64,000 nucleotides of DNA from contig NZ_FQVP01000001.1 in assembly GCF_900129395.1 (NCBI RefSeq), forward strand, positions 434,001 through 498,000, in the 5' to 3' direction. The DNA comes from Pseudosulfitobacter pseudonitzschiae. Its GTDB lineage: Bacteria > Pseudomonadota > Alphaproteobacteria > Rhodobacterales > Rhodobacteraceae. The notes under the pieces were generated by a model. That model made no database searches and was not told the DNA's origin. It worked only from the letters and a program-made list of their open reading frames with translations. Each line of letters opens with the position of its first letter. Position 1 is the stretch's first letter. This document shows positions 30,179-37,533 of this stretch, in pieces. The translations under genes were made by a program, and so were the position numbers.

Positions 30179-30967
30179 ATGTATAACTTTGATTTTGTGA
30201 AACCCGCGACGGTGGACGAGGCCGTCAAGGCGCTGGCCGACGACGAGGCACAGGCGCTGGGCGGCGGTCAGACGCTGATCCCCACGCTGAAACAGCGGCT
30301 GGCCAGCCCGTCAAAGCTGGTCAGTCTGACCGGTATTGCCGAGATGAAGGGCGTGTCGAAACAAGGCGACACGGTCGTGATCGGCGGCGGCACCACCCAC
30401 CGCACGGTGGCGGAAGAGGCGGCAAGCGCCTATCCGGGGCTGGCGGACCTGGCCGGTCGCATTGGTGATCCCGCAGTGCGCAACCGGGGCACCATTGGCG
30501 GGTCGCTGGCCAACAACGATCCCTCTGCCTGCTATCCGGCCGCCGCACTGGGATCGGGCGCGACGATTGTCACCAACAGCCGCGAGATCGCGGCGGACGA
30601 CTATTTCCAGGGCATGTTCACAACCGCGCTGGAAGAGGGTGAGATCATCACCGAAGTGCGCTTTCCGATCCCGAAAAAGTCGGCCTATGCCAAGATCGCA
30701 CAGCCTGCCTCGCGGTTCCCGCTGGTGGCGGTGTTCGTGGCGCAATACGCCGACGGTGTGCGTGTTGCCGTGACCGGGGCGTCGAACAACGGTGTCTTCC
30801 GGTGGTCCGAGGCCGAGGCGGCGCTGTCGGGCAACTTTGCGGCCGATGCGCTGGACGGGCTGACCGTGGCCAGCGACGATATGATCGGTGACCTGCATGG
30901 CACGGCTGCCTATCGTGCACATTTGGTAGGCGTCATGGCAAAACGGGCCGTGGCTGCAGCAAGCTGA
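30179..30967 (+). CDS. coxM: Molybdenum hydroxylase FAD subunit (CoxM-like)
   Basis: This 262-residue medium subunit has FAD-binding motifs LGGGQTLIPTLKQRL (about residues 32-46) and TIGGSLANNDP, which contact the pyrophosphate and the isoalloxazine ring. The start MYNFDFVKP (30179) has AGGA upstream; an earlier in-frame start would run through the intergenic hairpin. It completes the S-L-M complex. No coxD/E/F-type maturation genes follow; the next gene is an unrelated OmpA protein after a terminator. Confidence 0.93.
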   Translation: MYNFDFVKPATVDEAVKALADDEAQALGGGQTLIPTLKQRLASPSKLVSLTGIAEMKGVSKQGDTVVIGGGTTHRTVAEEAASAYPGLADLAGRIGDPAVRNRGTIGGSLANNDPSACYPAAALGSGATIVTNSREIAADDYFQGMFTTALEEGEIITEVRFPIPKKSAYAKIAQPASRFPLVAVFVAQYADGVRVAVTGASNNGVFRWSEAEAALSGNFAADALDGLTVASDDMIGDLHGTAAYRAHLVGVMAKRAVAAAS

Positions 30968-30990
30968 CAACCAGCGCGTGAACATGAGCG

Positions 30991-31020
30991 GGCCCTCGCC
31001 GATGGCGGGGGCCTTATTTG
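30991..31020 (+). terminator. Terminator of the cox operon
   Basis: GGCCCTCGCC (30991-31000) pairs with GGCGGGGGCC (31004-31013) with one wobble, followed by TTATTTGTTT. Confidence 0.8.
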
Positions 31021-31160
31021 TTTGAAAAACCGCAATTATTCCGGCTGATATTGAATAACAAAGCCCCATAGCCCCACCTTTCTTGGGAACGCGCAACTGC
31101 CTTTCCGCGTTGGAGCGGCAGAGCGTTGAATGTTCGAGCGCATAAAGAAAGGTCGAAAAG

Positions 31161-33188
31161 ATGAAATCTATTCTTAAACGAACGACAGCTATGGTGTTGT
31201 GCACTGCCCTTATGGTGCCGGTGCCAAGCTATGCACAGGTCGCGGCCCAAGGCGAAACCCAGGGTGACGCGCAGCTGAAGCTGGACGAAAACGGCATCGC
31301 GATCGAAGCGGACGCTTCTGCGGATGCAGAGGCTTCGGCCGATGCGGCGGACGAGGTTCAGGCCACGGACGACGAAGCCACAAAAGCCGAGAAGAAAGCT
31401 CGCAAGGCCGAACGCAAAGCTGCCAAAGCTGCTGAAGCCGCCGAGGCCGCAACTGCGGAAGCCGAGGCCAAGCTGAAGGCCGAAGCCGACGCGGATGCCG
31501 CTGATGCGGATGCGGCGGTTGCCGAAGCGGCGGCTGCCGAAGCCGAGGCGAAGGCCAAGGAAGAACGCGCCGCACGCAAGGAACAGCAGCGCGCTGAAAA
31601 GGCGGCACAGGCCGATGCTGACGCCCAGCAAGCGGATGCTGATGCAGCGGCCAAAGCCGAGGCAGATGCAAACGCCAAGGCTGCGATTGAAGCGCAAGCA
31701 GATGCAGACGCCAAGGCCACTGCAGAAACGCAAGCCGACACCGGCGCAACGCCCGAGCCTGTGACCGAAACCCAAGGCACTGCCGCAACAGATGCAGATC
31801 CTGATGAGGTGGCCAAGGCAGAGCGCGCAGCCCGCAAGGCAGAGCAACGCGCTGCGAAGGAAGCCGAGGCCAAAGCTGCGGCCGAAGCAGCAACAGCTGA
31901 AACCCAAGCTGAAACCGAAAGCGATACCGCGACGGACACGACTGCTGACACCACGGCTGATACAGCGACAGGCACGAATGCCGACGCTGATCTGGACGCC
32001 GAGGCCATAGCCAAGGCGAAGGAAGAGCGCGCTGCCCGCAAGCAGGCCCAGCGTGAGGACAAAGCTGCTGAAGAAGAGCAGGCGGCGATGACCGAAGAGG
32101 AAAAGGCCAAAGAGGCGAAAATCGAAGAACGCCGCGCGGCCCGTCAGGAAGAGCGTCAGGCTGCCCGTAAGGAAGCCGCAGCCGCTCAGGAAGAAGCCGA
32201 AGCCGAGAACGTCGTCGAGGAAGTCGTGACCGAAGAAAATTCGCGTTCGAGTGACGAAGACTTTGACACCAAAGCCAACGCATCTGCTGCCATCGAAGAA
32301 GACAGCGGCGGTCTGAGCAAGTTTGAAAAAGCGTTGCTGGTCGGTCTTGGTGCCGTGGTTGTCGGCAAAGTGCTGAGCAACGGTGACGAAGTCGTGTCAA
32401 ACTCGGGCGACCGTGTGGTCGTGCGTCGTGACGGCGACCTGCGCGTTCTGAAGAGCGACAACGAATTGCTGCGCCAGCCGGGTTCGGACGTGCGCACCGA
32501 GCAGTTCAACGACGGTTCGACCCGCACCACGGTCACCCGTCAGGATGGCAGCCAGGTGGTCACGATCGCCTCTGCTGACGGTACGGTTGTGGAACGTTTC
32601 CTGCGTCGCACCGATGGCTCGGAGATCACATTGATCGACGATACCCGCGATGTAGAGCCCGTGTCCATGTCGTTCCTGGAGACACGCACCGACCGCACCA
32701 CCCCCGCGGCGAGTGCAGATGATGTGGCTGCGTTGCGTTCGGCCTTGTCCGCGCAACAGGGCAACACATCGGGTCGGACGTTCTCGCTGAGCCAGGTGCG
32801 CGAAATCCGTGCCGTGCGCGAGTTGGTGCCAACGATCGAGCTGAACAACGTTACCTTTGACACCGGGTCGGCAGCTATTCGTGCCTCGCAGGCCGAAGAG
32901 TTGGCAGAAGTGGGTGGGGCCATCGTGGACGCGATTGAGCAAGACCCAAGTGCGATTTTCCTGATTGAAGGTCACACAGATGCGGTGGGCGACGATGCCT
33001 ATAACCTTGCGCTGTCTGACCGTCGTGCGGAAACCGTGGCGCTGGCGCTGACCGAGTATTTCGACGTTCCGCCGGAAAACCTGATCACGCAAGGCTATGG
33101 TGAAAGCGCGCTGAAGATCCGCACCCAGGCCGCCGAACGGGCCAACCGTCGTGCCGCCGTGCGCAACGTGACTTCGCTCATGCGTTAA
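31161..33188 (+). CDS. OmpA-family protein with long Ala/Glu/Lys-rich region
   Basis: This 675-residue envelope protein has a signal peptide (about 1-25, ending SYA) and a very long low-complexity region rich in Ala, Glu, Lys, Asp and Thr (about 30-370). That region contains repeated KAERAARKAEQRA-like heptads and probably forms a TolA-like helical rod. A short hydrophobic patch (ALLVGLGAVVVGKVL) at about 395 follows, then a C-terminal OmpA peptidoglycan-binding domain with VTFDTGSAAI, EGHTDAVGDDAYNLALSDRRAETVA and GYGESAL. It probably links the outer membrane to peptidoglycan. It is isolated between two terminators. Confidence 0.9.
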   Translation: MKSILKRTTAMVLCTALMVPVPSYAQVAAQGETQGDAQLKLDENGIAIEADASADAEASADAADEVQATDDEATKAEKKARKAERKAAKAAEAAEAATAEAEAKLKAEADADAADADAAVAEAAAAEAEAKAKEERAARKEQQRAEKAAQADADAQQADADAAAKAEADANAKAAIEAQADADAKATAETQADTGATPEPVTETQGTAATDADPDEVAKAERAARKAEQRAAKEAEAKAAAEAATAETQAETESDTATDTTADTTADTATGTNADADLDAEAIAKAKEERAARKQAQREDKAAEEEQAAMTEEEKAKEAKIEERRAARQEERQAARKEAAAAQEEAEAENVVEEVVTEENSRSSDEDFDTKANASAAIEEDSGGLSKFEKALLVGLGAVVVGKVLSNGDEVVSNSGDRVVVRRDGDLRVLKSDNELLRQPGSDVRTEQFNDGSTRTTVTRQDGSQVVTIASADGTVVERFLRRTDGSEITLIDDTRDVEPVSMSFLETRTDRTTPAASADDVAALRSALSAQQGNTSGRTFSLSQVREIRAVRELVPTIELNNVTFDTGSAAIRASQAEELAEVGGAIVDAIEQDPSAIFLIEGHTDAVGDDAYNLALSDRRAETVALALTEYFDVPPENLITQGYGESALKIRTQAAERANRRAAVRNVTSLMR

Positions 33189-33208
33189 TCTGCAGTCACA
33201 AGAAAACA

Positions 33209-33239
33209 AAAAGGGCGCTGCTTCGTGCAGCGCCCTTTT
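33209..33239. terminator. Strong bidirectional terminator between ompA-like gene and the infC array
   Basis: A 13-bp perfect stem (AAAAGGGCGCTGC, 33209-33221; GCAGCGCCCTTTT, 33227-33239) with a 5-nt loop. It has A and T runs on both sides, so it can end both the OmpA transcript and minus-strand transcripts from infC. Confidence 0.9.
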
Positions 33240-33258
33240 GCATTGGGATGATGGGGGA

Positions 33259-33281
33259 TCAGCCTTTGGAGGCGACCGGCC
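33259..33281 (-). pseudogene. Second, synonymously different infC 3' tail remnant
   Basis: Read on the minus strand this encodes PVASKG-stop (CCG GTC GCC TCC AAA GGC TGA). The live infC ends PVASKG with CCG GTC GCA TCC AAG GGT TAA. Six residues are identical while three codons and the stop differ, and the remnant is joined to the tandem array at a GGCCG sequence. It looks like the original or another allele's gene end left behind by recombination. Confidence 0.65.
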
Positions 33282-33729
33282 TTAACCCTTGGATACGACC
33301 GGCCCGTTCAGCATAACCATCTGGCGGCCTTCTCAGAGTCCGGCATGGCCGGGCGCGTCAGAAGGCCGCTTTTGTTGGAAAGGCTGTTCGGCCTTAACCC
33401 TTGGATGCGACCGGCCCGTTCAGCATAACCATCTGGCGGCCTTCTCAGAGTCCGGCATGGCCGGGCGCGTCAGAAGGCCGCTTTTGTTGGAAAGGCTGTT
33501 CGGCCTTAACCCTTGGATACGACCGGCCCGATCAGCATAACCATCTGGCGGCCTTCTCAGAGTCCGGCATGGCCGGGCGCGTCAGAAGGCCGCTTTTGTT
33601 GGAAAGGCTGTTCGGCCTTAACCCTTGGATGCGACCGGCCCGATCAGCATGACCATCTGGCGGCCTTCTCAAAGTCCGGCATGGCCGGGCGCGTCAGAAG
33701 GCCGCTTTTGTTGGAGAGGCTGTTCGGCC
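33282..33729 (-). repeat. Four 112-bp tandem repeats made from the infC 3' end
   Basis: Units start at 33282, 33394, 33506 and 33618; the real infC stop is at 33730. Each has 51 bp equal to the last 16 codons and stop of infC, then a 61-bp spacer that includes an inverted repeat. Unit 4, next to infC, is closest to the gene. Unit endings vary ([28 protein letters not shown] from far to near). On the plus strand every unit has the hairpin GCGGCCTTCT...AGAAGGCCGC followed by TTTTGTT. This explains the main gene-free stretch of the window (33189-33729, 541 bp). Confidence 0.93.
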
Positions 33730-34284
33730 TTAACCCTTGGATGCGACCGGCCCGATCAGCATGACCATCTGGCGGCCTTCCATCTTGGGAAAGTTCTCGA
33801 TCTTGCCCACGTCCTTGGTGTCTTCGGCGACACGTTCCAGCAACTCGCGGCCCAGGTTCTGGTGTGCCATTTCGCGGCCACGAAAGCGCAGGGTGATCTT
33901 CACCTTGTCGCCGTTTTCCAGGAATTTGAACACGTTGCGCATCTTGACCTGATAGTCATTGGTATCCGTGTTGGGACGGAACTTGACCTCTTTGATCTCG
34001 ATGATCTTTTGTTTCTTGCGGGCTTCGCTCTCGCGTTTCTGCTGTTCATATTTGAACTTGCCGAAATCCATGATCTTGCACACGGGCGGCACAGCATTTG
34101 GCGAAATCTCGACCAGGTCCAGCCCTGCCTCTTCGGCCATCGCCATCGCGCGGGCCGGTGTTACGACACCGACGTTCTCGCCCTCGGCGCCGATCAGGCG
34201 GATTTCATTGGAACGGATTTTCTCATTGATGCGCGGGCCGGTTTCACGTTGCGGCGGCGCGTTATGTGGTCTGCGAGCGATGAT
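33730..34284 (-). CDS. infC: Translation initiation factor IF-3 (non-AUG start)
   Basis: IF-3 binds the 30S subunit and checks start-codon fidelity. The frame extends upstream of the first ATG (34146) through [21 protein letters not shown], the conserved IF-3 N-terminus, to tandem ATC codons at 34284 and 34281 with AAAGGA 5-8 nt before them. An AUC/AUU start is the known mark of infC, allowing IF-3 to limit its own synthesis. Length is 184 residues. It contains the core [15 protein letters not shown] and GREMAH. The 3' end has been tandemly copied downstream. rpmI and rplT do not follow. Confidence 0.95.
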   Translation of the reverse strand: MIARRPHNAPPQRETGPRINEKIRSNEIRLIGAEGENVGVVTPARAMAMAEEAGLDLVEISPNAVPPVCKIMDFGKFKYEQQKRESEARKKQKIIEIKEVKFRPNTDTNDYQVKMRNVFKFLENGDKVKITLRFRGREMAHQNLGRELLERVAEDTKDVGKIENFPKMEGRQMVMLIGPVASKG

Positions 34285-34484
34285 GTAGGTCCTTTGATCA
34301 TTGCAATATTTTCAAGGTGTCAAACTAGACCCAGCCCTGTCTGCATTCAAGGCGCAAAACGGCATCGAGGACAGGAAACGACGGAAATTCCCCTTGCACC
34401 GGTTCCAAACAGTGCGCATCTGAGGCTTAATGAACTGCGCGGGGCGCGGGTCTTGCTGCGAATGGACTATCAGAGGACTTTGAA

Positions 34485-35315
34485 ATGAAAAACCTGTTGT
34501 GGATTGTTGTGGCTGCTGTGATTGCCATTGGCGGCTATCTTTTGTGGTCGGGTCGTAGCATTCAGGAGGTCGCAACAGAAGCGGCTGACGCCGTGAATGC
34601 ACCTGCCGCGCTGGACAGCGCATCGGATGCGGCGGGCACTGCTGCCGAAGTGACCGAAGGTGCCGTTGCGGAGGCTGTCGAAGCCGCAAGCGAAGCGGGC
34701 ACTGCGGTTGCCGAAGCTGCAAAAGATGCATCCGAAGCCATTGCCGACACCGCATCTGCAGCGGGTGAAGCCGTTTCCGATGCAGTTGACGCCGTTTCGG
34801 AAAGCGCAAAGAAAACCGCTGAGGAAGCCGCCGCTGCGACAAACGACGCGGCAGAGGCCACCGAAGACATGGCATCGGAAGCGGCGACAGCGACAGAAGA
34901 GGTTGTGACGGAAACACCGGCCACCACGACTGAAACATCGACCGATACCACGACATCGACGGACACCACCGCCACCACATCGACCGATGGTGCCGCTGCA
35001 TCCGCTGACACAGCGACAACCGAAACCAACGACACCACCACCGCCGTTGCCGAAGGCACCGAAGGCGCGTCGGTCTCGGTGGACATGAACACCGAGGCAG
35101 AGGCCGCAGCCGATGTTCCGACCGATCCGGCGTCGATGGCCGAACTGCTGACCGTTGAGGGTTTCGACTATGACAAGGTCAGCGCGATGGTCGAACAATC
35201 CGATCTGGGTGCCGTGCAGAAGAAACTGTTGACCAGCGGTCTGGAAAAAGCCCGTGACAACCCCGAAGCTTTGAAGCTGATGCTGGCGCAAATCCGTGAA
35301 GCGATGGGCATGTAA
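34485..35315 (+). CDS. Membrane-anchored Ala/Thr-rich hypothetical protein
   Basis: The 276-residue product has an N-terminal membrane anchor (about residues 4-21) and a long Ala/Glu/Thr/Ser-rich low-complexity region (25-205), including a run of TSTDTT repeats. A conserved-looking C-terminal helical domain of about 65 residues (DPASMAELLTVEGFDYDKV to LAQIREAMGM) follows. Function is unknown. The low-complexity part resembles that of the OmpA-like protein on the other side of infC in composition only. It is followed by a strong terminator. Confidence 0.75.
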   Translation: MKNLLWIVVAAVIAIGGYLLWSGRSIQEVATEAADAVNAPAALDSASDAAGTAAEVTEGAVAEAVEAASEAGTAVAEAAKDASEAIADTASAAGEAVSDAVDAVSESAKKTAEEAAAATNDAAEATEDMASEAATATEEVVTETPATTTETSTDTTTSTDTTATTSTDGAAASADTATTETNDTTTAVAEGTEGASVSVDMNTEAEAAADVPTDPASMAELLTVEGFDYDKVSAMVEQSDLGAVQKKLLTSGLEKARDNPEALKLMLAQIREAMGM

Positions 35316-35341
35316 GGTCCGTCACTCAAGGCTGAAACAGG

Positions 35342-35373
35342 AAAACCGCGCCCTGATCGGGGCGCGGTTTTTT
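35342..35373. terminator. Bidirectional terminator
   Basis: AAAACCGCGCCC (35342-35353) and GGGCGCGGTTTT (35360-35371) pair perfectly around a 6-nt loop and are followed by further T residues. Shared by the Ala/Thr-rich gene and fpr. Confidence 0.88.
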
Positions 35374-35398
35374 CATGTCCGGCAAGGGGTTAGGGCGC

Positions 35399-36256
35399 TT
35401 AGACGCCGTCGCCCACGAATGCTTTCTCGATCACGTAGTGACCCGGCTCGCTGTTGGCGCCTTCTTTCAGGCCATAGCCTTCCATCAGCGCCTGGATGTC
35501 CTTGTTGAACGCCAGCGATCCACAGACCATGGCGCGGTCGGTTTTCGGAGAAATCGCCGGCACGCCCAGATCGGCAAAGACGGTGCCGTTCTCGAGCAGC
35601 GTTGTGATGCGGCCCATCTTGGGGCTCTGCTCGCGCGTTGTGGTGGGATAATAGCGGATCTTGGCCAGGTTCTCGGTGCCGATCAGTTCCTGCATCAGCT
35701 CATCTGCTTTCAGATCCTCGATCAGTTTGGCACCATAGGCCAGCTCGGCAACATCGCGGCAGGTGTGGGTGATGATGACCTCGTCGTAATCCTCATAGGT
35801 CTGCGGTTCGCGCAGCAGCGACGCAAAAGGGGCAAAGCCGGTGCCGGTCGAGAAGAACCACAGCCGTTTGCCGGGCAGCAGCGCATCGTGCACCAGCGTG
35901 CCGACAGGCTTGGGGCGCAGGATGATCTCGTCGCCCACCTGGATGTGCTGCAGTTTCGATGTCAGCGGACCGTCCGGCACCTTGATCGAATAGAACTCCA
36001 ACTCGTCATCCCACGCGGGCGACGCGATGGAATAGGCACGCAACAGCGGCTTTTGCTTGCCGGTCTCGGGGTGCGGGTCGCCCATCAGGCCGATCATCAC
36101 AAATTCACCCGACCGGAACCGCAGCGACGCAGGGCGCGTCACGCGGAAGGAAAACAGGCGATCTGTCCAGTGGGTCACCGATGTGACGGTCTGGGCATCG
36201 GGCAAGGTGGGGGCCTTGACGGCGGCAGCTTGGTTCACGGGTGTTTGCTCGGTCAT
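35399..36256 (-). CDS. fpr: Ferredoxin/flavodoxin-NADP+ reductase
   Basis: This 285-residue FAD enzyme moves electrons between NADPH and ferredoxin. It shows the FAD-binding RAYSIAS (within LLRAYSIASPAW), the NADP-binding GTGFAPFASLLR and the CGSLAFNKDI segment. The C-terminal extension ending EKAFVGDGV is like bacterial subclass I FNRs. It is on the same strand as, and 72 bp after, the cys genes. Reduced ferredoxin is a plausible electron donor for the siroheme sulfite reductase upstream, so it may serve sulfur assimilation. Confidence 0.93.
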   Translation of the reverse strand: MTEQTPVNQAAAVKAPTLPDAQTVTSVTHWTDRLFSFRVTRPASLRFRSGEFVMIGLMGDPHPETGKQKPLLRAYSIASPAWDDELEFYSIKVPDGPLTSKLQHIQVGDEIILRPKPVGTLVHDALLPGKRLWFFSTGTGFAPFASLLREPQTYEDYDEVIITHTCRDVAELAYGAKLIEDLKADELMQELIGTENLAKIRYYPTTTREQSPKMGRITTLLENGTVFADLGVPAISPKTDRAMVCGSLAFNKDIQALMEGYGLKEGANSEPGHYVIEKAFVGDGV

Positions 36257-36328
36257 TTGTTCACATTCACGCAGGCATCGGAGCTGCGCGCCTTCTTGAT
36301 AACGGGGAGGGCGAATGGGCGAAAGGCG

Positions 36329-36751
36329 TCAGATGGCCGCGTTGGTCTGGCCACGCAGGCGGGCCTGATAGTCGTGGGCCTGCCAGTCGGCGCGGAACAG
36401 CCATTGGTCTTCGGGCTGGCGGGCGGCCAGCGTCTGGCTGATTTCCACCTCGTCAAAGCCACAGCGGCGTGCCATTGCGTATTGGTCGGCGATCACGTGG
36501 CCACGGGCACGCAAGCGGCCCGTATAGCCGCGCAGACGCAGCAGCCGCGCAATGGTGAACCCGCGTCCGTCGTGCGAGGACGGAAAATCAACGCGCACCA
36601 TTTTCAGGCTGGACGACAGGGGAATGTCGGCGGGGTTGGTGTCGCTGGGCACGTCCAGTGCGGTCACGTCGTTTGTGGCCTCGCCAAAGGCGGTATAGCC
36701 CTGTTCCCAGGTGTCCGGGCCAAATCCGGTGTCTGTCACGATAATGCTCAT
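36329..36751 (-). CDS. DUF934 domain protein of sulfate assimilation
   Basis: This 140-residue DUF934 protein (MSIIVTDTGFGPDTW) is common next to cysH and cysI in proteobacteria; its exact role is unknown. It contains the conserved VDFPSSHDGRGFTIARLLR and RLRARGHVIADQ segments. ATG 36751 overlaps the cysH stop by 4 nt. The context strongly suggests an accessory role in sulfite reduction. Confidence 0.88.
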   Translation of the reverse strand: MSIIVTDTGFGPDTWEQGYTAFGEATNDVTALDVPSDTNPADIPLSSSLKMVRVDFPSSHDGRGFTIARLLRLRGYTGRLRARGHVIADQYAMARRCGFDEVEISQTLAARQPEDQWLFRADWQAHDYQARLRGQTNAAI

Positions 36752-37518
36752 TGTTGTGCTCCTGTGCGAACCATCTTGCCGTCGACAAAGTGAATGCCGC
36801 ATTCGTCTTTTTGTGAATTCCGCCACCGTCCGGCGCGGGGGTCTTCGCCTTCGGCCACGGGCGATGTGCAGGGGGCACAGCCAATGGACGGATAGCCCTG
36901 CGCCACCAGCGGGTGACGGGGCAGGCGGTTTTCGGTCATGTATTCGCGCACGTCTTCCGGGGTCCAGCGGGCCAGGGGATTGACCTTGATCCGTGCCCCT
37001 GTGGGGGCCTCTTCGACCTCGAAAAACTCCAGCTGGGCGCGCTGGCCCGACTGGTAGCGCTTGCGTCCGGTGATCCAGCCACCATGACCCGCCAGCGCAT
37101 TTTGCAGCGGGCGCGTCTTGCGCAGCGCACAGCAGGCGTCGGTGTCGAACTGATGCAGCGTGCCGTCGGGGTCTTCGATGTGCAGCTCGTGGTCGTCGGC
37201 GCGGATGATGCGCAGGTCTTTCAGGCGCAGCCGTTCGGCCACCTCTTGTTGATAGACCAGCGTTTCGGTGAACAGCATTTCGGTGTCGATGAACAGCACC
37301 GGCACGGATGGGTCAACCATCGCCACAAGGTGCAGCAGCGCCACCGATTCCGCGCCAAAGGACGACACGAGTGCCAGACCTTCGATTTCGTTCACGGCCG
37401 CGCGCAACACATCCGTTGCGCCGTGGTGGCGCAACCGGTCGTTCAGCTCTGCCGCCTGACGGTGCAGGTCCGCAGAGACCTGGTCCCGCGGCAGAGTGTC
37501 CTTGGCTAGATGAAGCAT
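36748..37518 (-). CDS. cysH: APS/PAPS reductase, [4Fe-4S] APS type
   Basis: It reduces adenylyl sulfate to sulfite in assimilation. The 256-residue product (MLHLAKDTLP; a GTG at 37527 would add three residues) has the PAPS-reductase fold motif SSFGAESVALLHL. It carries the Cys pairs of the Fe-S type, ACCALRK and GCAPC, and the catalytic C-terminal ECGIH. The double Cys pairs indicate an APS reductase and not the cluster-free PAPS reductase of E. coli. It lies between cysI (6-15 bp gap) and DUF934 (4-nt overlap). Confidence 0.92.
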   Translation of the reverse strand: MLHLAKDTLPRDQVSADLHRQAAELNDRLRHHGATDVLRAAVNEIEGLALVSSFGAESVALLHLVAMVDPSVPVLFIDTEMLFTETLVYQQEVAERLRLKDLRIIRADDHELHIEDPDGTLHQFDTDACCALRKTRPLQNALAGHGGWITGRKRYQSGQRAQLEFFEVEEAPTGARIKVNPLARWTPEDVREYMTENRLPRHPLVAQGYPSIGCAPCTSPVAEGEDPRAGRWRNSQKDECGIHFVDGKMVRTGAQQ

Positions 37519-37533
37519 GGGTTTCACTTTTGC

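Noticed and set aside
27133-30967. True (form I) CO dehydrogenase
   Set aside because: The active-site loop is AYRGAGR and the order is S-L-M; form I needs AYRCSFR with M-S-L order.
33282-33729. CRISPR-like array of direct repeats
   Set aside because: The repeats are contiguous 112-bp units with no unique spacers, and half of each unit is infC coding sequence; no cas genes are near.
33625-34488. Long plus-strand reading frame through the array and infC
   Set aside because: It runs antisense to infC and through the repeats; similar 83-residue frames recur in every unit only because the unit is repeated.
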